Assembly: GCF_900187425.1 (NCBI RefSeq)
Contig: NZ_FYDJ01000007.1
Location: forward strand, 283,630 to 347,629
DNA: 64,000 nt
Reading direction: 5' to 3'
Source of the DNA: Pseudomonas sp. Irchel s3h14
GTDB taxonomy: Bacteria > Pseudomonadota > Gammaproteobacteria > Pseudomonadales > Pseudomonadaceae
In this document: piece by piece, positions 7,629-17,244 of the stretch
Position numbering within the stretch: the first letter of the stretch is position 1
How the letters are laid out: every line of letters begins with the position of its first letter
The notes under the pieces: model-generated
Told to the model about the DNA's origin: nothing
What the model saw: the letters and a program-made list of their open reading frames with translations, nothing else
Database searches by the model: none
Program-made: the position numbers and the translations under genes

Positions 7629-9392
7629 TCAGTTCGCCACAGCCGGCCGTCCCTGACTCTGCAGGGCAAACAGCCGGGAATAGAAACCGCCTTCCAGTGC
7701 CGCCAGATCGCTGTGGCGGCCGCGTTCCAGCACCTCGCCATTGCGCATCACCAGAATCAGGTCGGCATTCATCACGGTGCTCAGGCGGTGGGCGATGATC
7801 ACTGAGCTGCGGCCGCTGATCAGTTGTTCCAGGCCCCGTTGCACCAGGTGCTCGGACTCGGAATCGAGGGCGCTGGTGGCTTCGTCGAGGATGATCAGTT
7901 GCGGGTCCTTGAGGATCGCCCGGGCAATAGCGACCCGTTGCTTTTCGCCACCGGAGAGCTTGATGCCGCGCTCGCCGACCAGGGTCTCGTACTGGTTTTC
8001 CATGCGCTGGATGAACTCGTCGGCATGGGCCGCGCGCGCCGCTTCGCGGACTTTCTCGATGGTCGCTCCGGGGCGGGCGAACGCGATGTTTTCGCCGATG
8101 CTGTCGTTGAACAGCGCCACATCCTGCAACACCACGCCCATCAGTGCGCGCACGCTGCGTTGCTGATAGTCGCGCAGGTCGATGCCATTGATCAGGATCC
8201 GGCCTTCGCTGACATCGTAGAAACGCATCAGCAGTTTGACGATGGTGGTTTTGCCGCTGCCACTGGTGCCCACGAGGGCCAGCGTACGGCTGGCCTCCAG
8301 GTGGAAGGACACGTGCTTAAGTGCGTACTCTTCTTTGCCCGGGTAACGGAAACCGACATTGTCGAATGTGATGCTGTCGAGCCGGGTCAGGGGAATCGCA
8401 TCCGGGCGGTCGGCGTGCTCGGCGGCAATGTCCAGCAGCTCGATCAGGCGCTCGGCGTTGCTCTCGATCTCCCCGGCCTGGTTGATCTGCCGGGCGATGG
8501 GCGCGATGTTGTTGATCAGGTTCTGGGTCAGGGTCAGGATCAGCAGGATATCGCCGGTGGTGAAGCGCCCTTGCAAGGCGCCATGCACCGTCAACGCCAC
8601 GGCGATGAACACGCCAAAGGTGTTGATCAGGTTCAGCACCTGTTCCGAACGCCACTCGGTGGTATGCAGCTTGCCGCGGGTGATCAGCCATTCGGCCTGG
8701 GTGTCGTCATAGCGCTGCTTGACCGCCGGCTCGCCACCGAAACTGCGCACGGTGGAAATGTTCCCGACCATCTCCGCCAGCAGCCCGGTCATGCGTCCGG
8801 CCAGGGCCTGCCAGCCGCGCCGATAGGGGCGCGTCCAACCGACGGTGCGGTAGGAAATCCAGAAATTGAGCAGCAGCACAGCGGCCATGATCGCACCCAC
8901 CAGCGGTGCCTTGACCAGCAGCACCGTGATGATGAAGAGCATCTGCAGGATGTTCGCCAGGGTGCCTTCGGTCAGCGACGACAGCCACATGGTGATGCTG
9001 GTGATGTTGCCGAAGCGGTCCATGATTTCACCGACCCGGGTCTTCTCGAAGTAGTCGATGGACTTCTGCGTCATGTTGTCGAAGACGCGCTGGCGAAAGG
9101 TACTGACGGTATCCAGCCAGAGATCGTCGGCCTGTTTGTTTTGCAGGGCGCCGAACACCACGACCCCCAGGCGCAGGGCAAAGAAGATGCTCAGCAGTAC
9201 GGTCACGCTCCAGGTCGCTTCCTCCTTGCTGATGGTGCCGGCGAGCAGTTGTGCGATGGCGTCGACGATGAACTTGTAGAGATAGGGCGTGGCCGTGCCG
9301 ATGACCCCGAGGATGGTGCCGACGGCGATGACGCCGATCACCCGTCCACGGTATTCGGGGATGAACTGAATGGTGCGCCAGAGGTTTTTCAT
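7629..9392 (-). CDS. ABC exporter (fused membrane and ATPase domains, MsbA/ABCB type)
   Basis: 587 residues. A six-helix type I exporter domain occupies about residues 15-310. The nucleotide-binding domain follows, with Walker A GTSGSGKTT near residue 378, signature LSGGEKQR, Walker B LIILDEATSALD and switch histidine IIAHRLST. Family members export lipids, peptides or toxic compounds as homodimers. It sits between the nitroreductase and the DszB-like pair, with 76 bases to the former and 225 bases, including a sigma-54 promoter, to the latter. In this setting it may expel a desulfurised carbon skeleton, but that is inference. Start ATG 9392. Confidence 0.85.
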   Translation of the reverse strand: MKNLWRTIQFIPEYRGRVIGVIAVGTILGVIGTATPYLYKFIVDAIAQLLAGTISKEEATWSVTVLLSIFFALRLGVVVFGALQNKQADDLWLDTVSTFRQRVFDNMTQKSIDYFEKTRVGEIMDRFGNITSITMWLSSLTEGTLANILQMLFIITVLLVKAPLVGAIMAAVLLLNFWISYRTVGWTRPYRRGWQALAGRMTGLLAEMVGNISTVRSFGGEPAVKQRYDDTQAEWLITRGKLHTTEWRSEQVLNLINTFGVFIAVALTVHGALQGRFTTGDILLILTLTQNLINNIAPIARQINQAGEIESNAERLIELLDIAAEHADRPDAIPLTRLDSITFDNVGFRYPGKEEYALKHVSFHLEASRTLALVGTSGSGKTTIVKLLMRFYDVSEGRILINGIDLRDYQQRSVRALMGVVLQDVALFNDSIGENIAFARPGATIEKVREAARAAHADEFIQRMENQYETLVGERGIKLSGGEKQRVAIARAILKDPQLIILDEATSALDSESEHLVQRGLEQLISGRSSVIIAHRLSTVMNADLILVMRNGEVLERGRHSDLAALEGGFYSRLFALQSQGRPAVAN

Positions 9393-9468
9393 AGGGTTTC
9401 TTGTCGATCAAAGGCTGATAGGGGGCATCGCGACGTCAGTCGTGCCTGCGCTTGTACGGTGCTGTCGG

Positions 9469-10068
9469 TCAGGTCGCCTCGAAAGCAAAACGTCCTTCGG
9501 CGACGACGTTCTGCAGCGGATGGCGCGGGGTTGGCTGTTCCCGCGCCTGCAGTTCAATGGACAGGGTTTCCCGGGCGGCCTGTTTGCCGATGGCGATGGC
9601 GATTTCCACCTGGTAACCCTCCGGCACACCGAGCACTTCACGGGCCTTGTCACGGTCGAAACCGCCGATGGCATGGCTACGCCAACCGGCATGTTCGGCT
9701 TGCAGGGCCAGGCTGGCCCAGGCTGCTCCGGCGTCCAGTGAATGGCTGCGCAGGTGGGTGGCTTCACTCGCACCGGGACGCCAATGGCTGGTTTTCGACA
9801 CCAGCACGATCAGCGCCGAGGCCTTGGCCGCCCAGCGCCGATTGTTCTCGTTGAGCAACTCGAGCAACGAGCCCCAATGTGCGGAATCGTTGCGCGCGTA
9901 GATAAAACGCCAGGGCTGCGAATTGTTCGCCGAAGGTGCCCAGCGCGCCGCCTCGAACAGGCTGTCGAGCGTGTCTTGGTCGATGGGTTCGCCGGTAAAG
10001 GCACGGGGTGACCAGCGATTGATGAACAGCGGATGAATCGCGTGGGTGGACTGTCGGGTCTGGGACAT
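9469..10068 (-). CDS. Nitroreductase-family FMN oxidoreductase
   Basis: 199 residues with the FMN-binding N-terminal motif RWSPRAF, followed by the SANNSQPWRF segment typical of nitroreductase-fold enzymes. These enzymes use FMN and NAD(P)H to reduce nitro groups, quinones or free flavin. The gene starts 25 bases after the oligopeptide-binding-protein gene on the same strand. The monooxygenase encoded at 15871 should need reduced FMN and no classical flavin reductase is seen in the cluster, so this protein is a plausible FMN reductase. That role is inferred from context only. Confidence 0.8.
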   Translation of the reverse strand: MSQTRQSTHAIHPLFINRWSPRAFTGEPIDQDTLDSLFEAARWAPSANNSQPWRFIYARNDSAHWGSLLELLNENNRRWAAKASALIVLVSKTSHWRPGASEATHLRSHSLDAGAAWASLALQAEHAGWRSHAIGGFDRDKAREVLGVPEGYQVEIAIAIGKQAARETLSIELQAREQPTPRHPLQNVVAEGRFAFEAT

Positions 10069-10093
10069 GGCAAGGCCTCGAAAATGGGGTGGG

Positions 10094-11962
10094 TCAGCGT
10101 TTGGCGGTCAGGGGACTGGCGGTCTTGTCCCACCAGGTGGCGATCACCCACTCGTTGGCGCCGTAGTACAGCGGCAGGGTTTGCGGCTGTTGCAGGCGTT
10201 GGTTGTAGATGAAGTAGTGCTTGTCCAGGTAGCGCCAGGGGATCACGTAGTGGCTGTGCATCAGCACCCGGTCGAGGGCATGGGCGGCGGTCTGTTGCGC
10301 TGGCAGGCTGTCGGCTTCGAGCAGGTTCTTGATCAGGCCGTCGACTGCTGCGGACTTCACTCCGGTGATGTTTTCCGAGCCGGGGCGGTCGGCATCCCGG
10401 CTGTTGAAGTTGCGCCACAGTTCATCACCGGGCATGCGCGCCTCACGCAAGGCGAGGGTGGTGTAGTCGTATTCGAAATGGGTCATCTGTTTGCGGCTGG
10501 TGGCGGCGTCGGTCAGGCGCTTCTTCACCACCACGCCGATCTTGCTCAGGTTGAGGTAGATCGGATCGGTAAAGGGGCTTTGCGCGCGAGTGCCGGCCAC
10601 TTCGAGAATGAACGGCTCGCCCTTGGCGTTGCGCAACACGCCGTCGCGGTTATGCCAACCGGCGGCGGCGAACAGGTCCAGGGCCTTGGTCAGGTTCTGC
10701 CGGACGCTGGCCGGCGCCCGGGTCGACGGCTGGACCAGCATCGGACCGAACACCGCCGGCGGTATCTGCCCACGGTAAGGCTCCAGCAGCTTCAGCTCGT
10801 CGGCACTGGGCAAACCCGTGGCGGCCAACGGGCTGTTGGCGAAAAAGCTGTCGACCCGCTTGAATTCGTTATCGAAAATCTTCTGGTTGATCCATTCGAA
10901 GTCCAGGGCATAGTTCAGCGCCTCGCGCACTCGCGGGTCCTGGAAGCGCTCCTTGCGCAGGTTGACTACCCAGCCGTTCATGGCCGGCGGGTTGCGGTGG
11001 GGGAACTCGCGCTTGAGCAACTCGCCTTTATCGAAACGCTTTCCGATGTACTGGCAGCACCAGTAACGCATCTGGGTTTCGCTGATGAAGTCATAATCGC
11101 CGGCACGCAGGGCGGCGACCTGGGTGTCGCGGTCCTTGTAGAGTTTGTAGTCGATGCTGTCGAAGTTGAACGAACCGCGACGGACCGGCAGGTCGCTGGC
11201 CCAATAGTCGGGATTGCGTCGATAGACGATGCTGCGTCCGCTGATGGCCTTGTCGATCCGGTAGGGGCCGCTGGCGATTGGCTGTTCGAAGCGCCGTTCG
11301 TCGAACGCCACGATCTGGCCGTCGGCCTGCAACCCCCACTTCGGCGAGAACACCGGCAGGCTGCCGGCGATGAACGACAGGTCACGGCCCTTGCGCTTGA
11401 ACTCGAAGCGCACCCGCAGTGGGTCGAGGACCACCACACGCTCGATTTCGCCGAAGTAGGCTTTGAAGCGCGGGCTGGCCTTGCCGCCAGTGAGCGTCTG
11501 AAACGAATACAGCACGTCCGCGGCAGTCACCGGATCGCCATTGGAGAAACGCGCCTTGGGGTTGAGGTGAAATTCCACCGCGCCGAAGTCCGGGGCCACC
11601 TGGATATCGTCGGCGAGCAAGCCGTATTGGGTATTCAGTTCGTCGAGGCCATTGATGGTCAGGGTCTCGAACACCAGTTCCAGCAAACCCGGCGGTGGCG
11701 TGCCGCGCAGGCTGTAGGGGTTGTATTTGTCGAAGCTGCTGTTGGTGGCGACCAGCGACATGGACAGGCTGCCGCCCTTAGGCGCCTGGGGATTCACATA
11801 ATCGAAGTACTGGAAATCCGCTGGGTATTTCGGCGTGCCGAATTGCGCGACCGCATGGGCCGCCCATGCCGGTGACGCGGTGCCCAGCAGCACAGCGGCG
11901 AACGTCATGCCCTGGGCCAGGCGATTCAGGGGCTGCAACAACGGGAGTCTGAACACTTTCAT
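10094..11962 (-). CDS. YejA-like extracellular solute-binding protein (family 5)
   Basis: 622 residues from ATG 11962, chosen because GGAAG lies eight bases upstream; an ATG at 11977 would add five residues. The signal peptide is followed by HAVAQFGTPKYPADFQYFDY and KGGSLSMSLVATNSSFD, then NGDPVTAADVLYSFQTLT. This is the SBP_bac_5 fold at the length of the YejA (microcin C/oligopeptide) subgroup. It would deliver a peptide-like compound to the YejBEF-like membrane complex encoded upstream. The operon order is yejB-like, yejE-like, yejF-like, then this gene. The ligand is unknown; sulfur-containing peptides or peptide-like natural products fit the neighbourhood. Confidence 0.85.
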   Translation of the reverse strand: MKVFRLPLLQPLNRLAQGMTFAAVLLGTASPAWAAHAVAQFGTPKYPADFQYFDYVNPQAPKGGSLSMSLVATNSSFDKYNPYSLRGTPPPGLLELVFETLTINGLDELNTQYGLLADDIQVAPDFGAVEFHLNPKARFSNGDPVTAADVLYSFQTLTGGKASPRFKAYFGEIERVVVLDPLRVRFEFKRKGRDLSFIAGSLPVFSPKWGLQADGQIVAFDERRFEQPIASGPYRIDKAISGRSIVYRRNPDYWASDLPVRRGSFNFDSIDYKLYKDRDTQVAALRAGDYDFISETQMRYWCCQYIGKRFDKGELLKREFPHRNPPAMNGWVVNLRKERFQDPRVREALNYALDFEWINQKIFDNEFKRVDSFFANSPLAATGLPSADELKLLEPYRGQIPPAVFGPMLVQPSTRAPASVRQNLTKALDLFAAAGWHNRDGVLRNAKGEPFILEVAGTRAQSPFTDPIYLNLSKIGVVVKKRLTDAATSRKQMTHFEYDYTTLALREARMPGDELWRNFNSRDADRPGSENITGVKSAAVDGLIKNLLEADSLPAQQTAAHALDRVLMHSHYVIPWRYLDKHYFIYNQRLQQPQTLPLYYGANEWVIATWWDKTASPLTAKR

Positions 11963-11985
11963 AAGCACTGCTTCCATGAACCGGA

Positions 11986-13587
11986 TTACAACGAGGCCTG
12001 AACCAGACGTTGGGTATAGGGGTGCCGGGGATTGGCGATCAGGCTGGCGGTGTCCCCGGACTCGACGATCACCCCGTCCTTCATCACATACAGGCGGTGC
12101 GCCAGGGCATTGACCACCGCCAGGTCATGGCTGATCAGCACATAACTCAGGGCGTGTTTTTTCTGCAGGCTGACCAGAAGTTGCAGCACCTGGTTCTGGA
12201 TCGAGACGTCGAGGGCCGAAGTCGGCTCGTCCAGCACCACCACCCGCGGCTTGAGCACCAACGCCCGGGCAATGGCGATGCGCTGGCGCTGACCGCCGGA
12301 AAACTCGTGGGGGTAACGGGTCAGGGCGCTGCTGGGCAGGCCGACTTCGCCCAGCACTTCGACGATGCGCTGCAAGCGTTGCGCGGCATTCAGTTCGGGG
12401 AAGTGCAGGGCCAGTCCTTCGCCGACGATCTGCGCCACCGTCTGCCGCGGCGAAAGCGAGCCGTACGGGTCCTGGAACACCACCTGCAACCGGGCGCGCA
12501 AGGCACGCTTCTGTTGTCGGGTACGCTGGCTGATGGGGATGCCGTCGAATTCCAGCTCGCCATCCTGCACCGGGATCAGGCTGAGAATGGCCTGGGCAAG
12601 AGTCGATTTTCCCGAACCGGATTCACCGACCACGCCAATGGTTTCACCGGCCTTCAACGAGACTTCGGCACCTTCCAGAGCGATGTAGCGCTCATGGCCG
12701 AACCAGCCGCGCCAACCCGGACGCTTCTTCGGATACTCCACGCGCAGCCCCGACGTCTGCAGCAAGGTCGCGGCGTCGTTGGCGATCGGTTCGATCTGCC
12801 GTTGCGGACGGCTGTTGAGCAGCTTGATGGTGTAGGGATGTTGCGGGTTGGCGAACAGTGCAGCGGTTTCGTTGCTCTCCACCAGCTTGCCGTGTTCCAT
12901 CACGGCCACGCGCTGGGCAAAGCACCGCACCAGGTTGAGGTCGTGGGTGATCAGCAAAATCGCCATGCCCTGGCCATCGCCCCGAGCGAGTTCTTCGTCC
13001 TGCAGATCCAGCAGCAACTGCACGATGCGCGCACGCACGGTCATGTCCAGCGCGGTGGTCGGCTCGTCGGCGATCAGCAGTTTCGGCCGGCAGGCCAGCG
13101 CCATGGCGATCACCGCCCGCTGCAACTGGCCACCGGACAACTGATGCGGATAGCTGTCGACCCGCCGTTCCGGCTCGCGAATGCCGGTGCGGGCGAGCAG
13201 GGCGATTGTTCTTTCCCGGGCCTCGCGCGGGGTCAGGCCTTCGTGCAGTTGCAGGGTCTCGATGATCTGTTCACCGATGCTGAACAGGGGGTTCAGCGCC
13301 GACATCGGCTCCTGGAAAATCATCGCCACGTCGCGCCCGCGAATCTGCCGGATCTGCGCCTCGGATTTTTCCAGCAACTCCTGGCCTTCCAGGCGAATGC
13401 TGCCTTGAATCCGCGCCTGGGCGAGCAGGCGCAGGATCGACAGCGCCGTCACGGTTTTCCCCGAGCCGGATTCGCCGACCAGCGCCAGGCGTTCGCCGGG
13501 CTGGATCTGCAGGTTGAGGTCATCGACCACCCGGCGGTTGCCGAGGCTGATCGTCAGGTGTTCCAGGCTCAGCAAGGGCGTGCTCAT
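11986..13587 (-). CDS. YejF-like dual ATPase of an oligopeptide-type ABC importer
   Basis: 533 residues containing two complete nucleotide-binding domains. The first has Walker A GESGSGKTV near residue 40, LSGGQLQR and LLIADEPTTALD. The second has GESGSGKST near residue 320, FSGGQRQR and VVVLDEPTSALD. Fusion of DppD-like and DppF-like halves is characteristic of YejF. The ATG overlaps the stop of the permease gene by one base, indicating coupled translation. It powers import through the two permeases encoded immediately upstream. Confidence 0.9.
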   Translation of the reverse strand: MSTPLLSLEHLTISLGNRRVVDDLNLQIQPGERLALVGESGSGKTVTALSILRLLAQARIQGSIRLEGQELLEKSEAQIRQIRGRDVAMIFQEPMSALNPLFSIGEQIIETLQLHEGLTPREARERTIALLARTGIREPERRVDSYPHQLSGGQLQRAVIAMALACRPKLLIADEPTTALDMTVRARIVQLLLDLQDEELARGDGQGMAILLITHDLNLVRCFAQRVAVMEHGKLVESNETAALFANPQHPYTIKLLNSRPQRQIEPIANDAATLLQTSGLRVEYPKKRPGWRGWFGHERYIALEGAEVSLKAGETIGVVGESGSGKSTLAQAILSLIPVQDGELEFDGIPISQRTRQQKRALRARLQVVFQDPYGSLSPRQTVAQIVGEGLALHFPELNAAQRLQRIVEVLGEVGLPSSALTRYPHEFSGGQRQRIAIARALVLKPRVVVLDEPTSALDVSIQNQVLQLLVSLQKKHALSYVLISHDLAVVNALAHRLYVMKDGVIVESGDTASLIANPRHPYTQRLVQASL

Positions 13588-14729
13588 CAGAGGTTCTCCG
13601 CCAGCGGTTTGTCGGCGATGCGGGTATCAAGGGCGTTGCGCAGGGCTTCACCCATGAAGGTCAGGAGCAACAGGGTCAGCATCAGCACGCCGAAGGCCGA
13701 CACGGCGATCCACCAGGCATCGAGGTTCTCCTTGCCCTGCAGCAGCAACTGGCCAAGGCTCGGCGCCGGTGCCTCGACGCCCAGGCCGAGAAAGTCCAGG
13801 CTGGCCAGGGCCATGATCGCCGCGCTCATGCGAAACGGCAGGAAGGTGATCACCGGCGTCAGGCTGTTGGGCAGGATGTGCCGCCAGATGATCTGGGCAT
13901 GGGACAGGCCCATGGCCCGCGCGGCCTTGACGTATTCCAGCTGACGATTGCGCAGGAACTCGGCACGCACGAAATCCGACAGATAAATCCAGCCGAACAG
14001 CGACAGCAGTACACATAGCAGAATCAGGCTCGGCTCGAAGATCGAGGCGAAGATGATCAGCAGGTACAGCTCCGGCAGGGATCCCCAGACCTCGATCAGG
14101 CGCTGGGTGAACAGGTCGATCTTGCCGGCGAAGTAACCCTGCACGGCGCCGATCAACACCCCGAGCACCGTGCCGATGAAGGTCAGCGCCAGGCCGAAGG
14201 TTACCGAGACCCGGAAGCCATAGAGCAGCCGGGCAATGATGTCGTAGCCGGCGATATCGGTGCCCAGCAGATTTTCTGCGGTGGGTGGGCCGGGGTAATG
14301 CACGGCGTTGGAGAAGTAGTTGAGGGTGTCGTAGTAATAGGGGTTGAGCGGGTACAGCGCGAAGTTCCCCGGCTGTGCCAGTTGCTCGCGGATAAACGGG
14401 TCGTTGTAGTCGGCGTGAATCGGCAACTGGCCGCCGAAGACCGCTTCCGGGTAGTCCTCGAACAACGGGAAATACCAGTGCTGCTGGAAATAGATCAGCA
14501 GCGGCTTGTCGTTGCTGATCAGCTCGCCCCCCAGGCTCAACAGGTACAACGAGGTGAAAATGATCAGGCTCCAGTAACCCAAGCGGTGCTGCTTGAAACG
14601 CAACCATACGCGCCGGCCAGGTGTGAGGGCGGGGGCCAGGTCGGTATCCGCGACCGGGGCCCGAAGGTAGGGTGGGCGCTGCCAGAAGCGGCGCCAGATC
14701 GAGGGTGGTGCAACAGTTTGCGAAGTCAT
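13587..14729 (-). CDS. YejE-like permease of an oligopeptide-type ABC importer
   Basis: 380 residues. A long N-terminal segment (FKQHRLGYWSLIIFTSLYLL) precedes a large periplasmic loop containing NLLGTDIAGYDIIARLLYGF, then the BPD_transp_1 helices with the EAA-like segment VKAARAMGLSHAQIIWRHIL. The long periplasmic insertion and overall length match YejE rather than DppC. It overlaps both neighbours by single bases through ATGA junctions. It forms the channel with the YejB-like protein. Confidence 0.88.
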   Translation of the reverse strand: MTSQTVAPPSIWRRFWQRPPYLRAPVADTDLAPALTPGRRVWLRFKQHRLGYWSLIIFTSLYLLSLGGELISNDKPLLIYFQQHWYFPLFEDYPEAVFGGQLPIHADYNDPFIREQLAQPGNFALYPLNPYYYDTLNYFSNAVHYPGPPTAENLLGTDIAGYDIIARLLYGFRVSVTFGLALTFIGTVLGVLIGAVQGYFAGKIDLFTQRLIEVWGSLPELYLLIIFASIFEPSLILLCVLLSLFGWIYLSDFVRAEFLRNRQLEYVKAARAMGLSHAQIIWRHILPNSLTPVITFLPFRMSAAIMALASLDFLGLGVEAPAPSLGQLLLQGKENLDAWWIAVSAFGVLMLTLLLLTFMGEALRNALDTRIADKPLAENL

Positions 14730-15790
14730 CAGGCCACCTGGGCGTCGAATTTGATCCGTGGGTCCACCAGCACATAGGCGATGTCGCCCACCAGCTTGGT
14801 CAGCAGGCCGATCAGCGTGAGCAGGTAGAGGCTGCCCAGGACCACTGGGTAATCACGGCTGTTGATCGACTCGTAGGACAGCAAGCCCAGCCCGTCGAGG
14901 GAGAACAGGGTTTCGATCAACAGGCTGCCGGTGAAAAAGGCCGCGATGAAGGCGCCGGGAAAACCGGTCACCAGCGGCAGCAAGGCATTGCGAAAAACGT
15001 GCTTCCACAACACCCGGCGTTCCGAGAGACCTTTGGCCCGGGCGGTGAGCACGTACTGCCGACTGATTTCCTCGAGAAAGGTGTTTTTCGTCAGCAGGGT
15101 TTTCAGGGCGAAGGTGCTGATCACCGAGGCCGCGACCGGCAAGGTGATGTGCCACAGGTAGTCGGTGAATTTGCCGAAGCTGCTCAGTTCGTCCCAGTTG
15201 TCCGAAGTCAGGCCGCGCAGGGGGAACACGTCCCAGAACGAACCGCCGCCGAACAGCACGATCAACAGCACGCCGAGGACGAAACCGGGGATCGAATAGC
15301 CGGCGAGAATCAGCAGGCTGCTGATCAGGTCGAAGCGGCTGCCGGCGCGCACCGCCTTGGCCACGCCCAGCGGCACCGAGATCAGGTAGGTCAGGACAAA
15401 GGTCCAGATCCCCAAAGACACCGAGACCCCGAGCTTGGACTTGATCAGCTCCCAGACGCTCTCGTTGCGAAAGTAACTTTGCCCCAGGTCGAACTGCAGG
15501 AAGTTCTTCAGCATCATCACGTAGCGCTCGCCGACCGGTTGATCGAAACCGTACTGGCGCGTCAGGTGCACCACCTGTTGTTCGTCGATGCCCTGGCGCC
15601 CGCTGTAGCTCCAGCCGCTGCTGGCCACGCCACCCTCGGCACCGGAGCGGGCGCTCTGCTGGTCGAGGTTGCTCAGCACTTGCTCGACCGGACCGCCCGG
15701 GACGAATTGCGTGACCAGGAACGTCAGGGTCAGGACCCCGAACAGCGTGGGGATCATCGCCAGCAGGCGAGTCAACAGGTAATACAGCAT
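14729..15790 (-). CDS. YejB-like permease of an oligopeptide-type ABC importer
   Basis: 353 residues, with N-terminal helix LLAMIPTLFGVLTLTFLVTQ and the binding-protein-dependent permease core. The segment TARAKGLSERRVLWKHVFRN is the ATPase-contact loop. Length and the long periplasmic region after the first helix match YejB. It is the first gene of the importer block, 80 bases downstream of the monooxygenase stop on the same strand. No separate promoter is evident in that gap. Confidence 0.88.
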   Translation of the reverse strand: MLYYLLTRLLAMIPTLFGVLTLTFLVTQFVPGGPVEQVLSNLDQQSARSGAEGGVASSGWSYSGRQGIDEQQVVHLTRQYGFDQPVGERYVMMLKNFLQFDLGQSYFRNESVWELIKSKLGVSVSLGIWTFVLTYLISVPLGVAKAVRAGSRFDLISSLLILAGYSIPGFVLGVLLIVLFGGGSFWDVFPLRGLTSDNWDELSSFGKFTDYLWHITLPVAASVISTFALKTLLTKNTFLEEISRQYVLTARAKGLSERRVLWKHVFRNALLPLVTGFPGAFIAAFFTGSLLIETLFSLDGLGLLSYESINSRDYPVVLGSLYLLTLIGLLTKLVGDIAYVLVDPRIKFDAQVA

Positions 15791-15870
15791 GGCGTCGGTT
15801 CCAGCGTCGGTGAGAAAAACGACTTGCGCCGCAGCCGGCGGCAGAAGTCGGTACGGCTTCCATGACTAGC

Positions 15871-17214
15871 TCAAGCGCTGCGGGTATCGCGAGGATTGCC
15901 CGGGCGTTTCAGGCCGAGGTTTTCGCGGAAGGTCTTGCCTTCGTATTCGGTACGGAAGATCCCGCGTCGCTGCAGTTCCGGGACGACCAGCCGGGTGAAG
16001 TCCTCGAAGCCCTGGGGCAAGTAGGGCGGCACCACGTTGAAGCCGTCAGCGCCGCGTTCGACGAACCACTGTTCGATGATGTCGGCCACGGTCTTGACCG
16101 AACCGATGGCCTGGAGATGGCCGCGCGAGACGCGGAAACGCAGGACCAGCTCACGGATCGACAGGCTCTCCCGGCGGGCCAGGTCCAGCTGTTGCTGGAA
16201 GCGCCCCTTGCCGTTGGCTTCTGCCTGGTAGGGCAGGTCGGGCAGGGGACCGTCCACCGGGTAGCCGGACAGATCGAAGCCGCCAAAGCTGATGTTGCTC
16301 ACGTCCACCAGCTGCTGCAGTTCGTTGAAACGGTCCTGGGCTTCCTGATCGGACTCGGCGACCACCACCGATAGGCCCGGGGTGATTTTCAGCTGGTCTT
16401 CGTCGCGTCCGTATTTCGCCATGCGGCCTTTCAGGTTGGCGTAATAGGCTTTGGCCACGTCCAGCGACTGGGCCGAGGCGTAGGTCATCTCCGCTTCGCG
16501 AGCGGCGAATTCGAGCCCGGTTTCCGAGTTGCCAGCCTGCACGATGACCGGGTAACCCTGGAGCGGGCGGGGGAAATCCAGCAGTCCTTCGGCGTCGAAG
16601 TACTTGCCCTTGTGGTTGACCGGATGTGCCGAACGGGTTTCGTAGAACACCCCGGCCTGGCGATCCGGATTGTCGAAAGCGTCGTCATCCCAGGTGTCCC
16701 ACAGGGCCTTGGTGACGGCGATGAATTCGGCGGCGCGCTCGTATCGTTCTTCGTGGGAGCGCGGCTCGTCGATGCCGAAATTCTTCGCGGTGTGCTCGGA
16801 AAACGACGAGACCACGTTCCAGCCTGCGCGACCGCCGCTCAGGTGGTCCAGGGAGGTGAACTTGCGCGCCACATGGTAGGGCGAGTCGTAGTTCGTATTG
16901 ACGGTCGCCACCAGGCCGATGTGCTCGGTCACGGCGGCGATGGCGGATAACAGGGTAAAGGGTTCGAACTGATAGTTTTGCCCGCTGCGTCCAGTCTGCG
17001 GGGTGATGTCACCGGAACGGCCGATGAAGTCGGCGACGAAAAAGGTGTCGAACTTCGCGGCTTCGGCCAGCTTGGCGGCGTTGATCCACCAGGTCAGGTC
17101 CGGGCGACCGTTGCCCTGTGAACTGGGGTGGCGCCAGGCCTCGGGATGATGGCCGAAACGGTGGAGGAATACGTTCAGGGCCAGTTGGCGTTTTTTGCTG
17201 TTGTCGTGGCTCAC
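15871..17214 (-). CDS. FMNH2-dependent monooxygenase, NtaA/SnaA/DszA family
   Basis: 447 residues from the GTG at 17214; an ATG at 17265 would add 17 residues lacking family similarity. The protein reads LALNVFLHRFGHHPEAWRHP, FDTFFVADF, TEHIGLVATVNTNYDSPYHV, LSGGRAGWNVVSS, QAGNSETGLEFAA and GADGFNVVPPYLP. These are the marks of the DszA/NtaA branch of the bacterial luciferase superfamily, at its usual length. DszA oxidises dibenzothiophene sulfone to a sulfinate using FMNH2 and oxygen, which DszB then desulfinates, so this enzyme and the DszB-like proteins could act in sequence. NtaA-type relatives cleave other C-S or C-N bonds, so the substrate is open. It needs a separate flavin reductase. 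Confidence 0.85.
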   Translation of the reverse strand: MSHDNSKKRQLALNVFLHRFGHHPEAWRHPSSQGNGRPDLTWWINAAKLAEAAKFDTFFVADFIGRSGDITPQTGRSGQNYQFEPFTLLSAIAAVTEHIGLVATVNTNYDSPYHVARKFTSLDHLSGGRAGWNVVSSFSEHTAKNFGIDEPRSHEERYERAAEFIAVTKALWDTWDDDAFDNPDRQAGVFYETRSAHPVNHKGKYFDAEGLLDFPRPLQGYPVIVQAGNSETGLEFAAREAEMTYASAQSLDVAKAYYANLKGRMAKYGRDEDQLKITPGLSVVVAESDQEAQDRFNELQQLVDVSNISFGGFDLSGYPVDGPLPDLPYQAEANGKGRFQQQLDLARRESLSIRELVLRFRVSRGHLQAIGSVKTVADIIEQWFVERGADGFNVVPPYLPQGFEDFTRLVVPELQRRGIFRTEYEGKTFRENLGLKRPGNPRDTRSA

Positions 17215-17244
17215 GGGTGCGTCTCTCTGAATACGGGGCCCGAA

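Noticed and set aside
7824..9854. A 676-residue open frame on the plus strand
   Set aside because: It is antisense to the ABC exporter and nitroreductase genes, which have full domain motifs.
10046..11875. A 609-residue open frame on the plus strand
   Set aside because: It lies antisense to the YejA-like gene and shows no family motif.
12010..13944. A 644-residue open frame on the plus strand
   Set aside because: It is antisense to the dual-ATPase gene; its residues have no recognisable domain.
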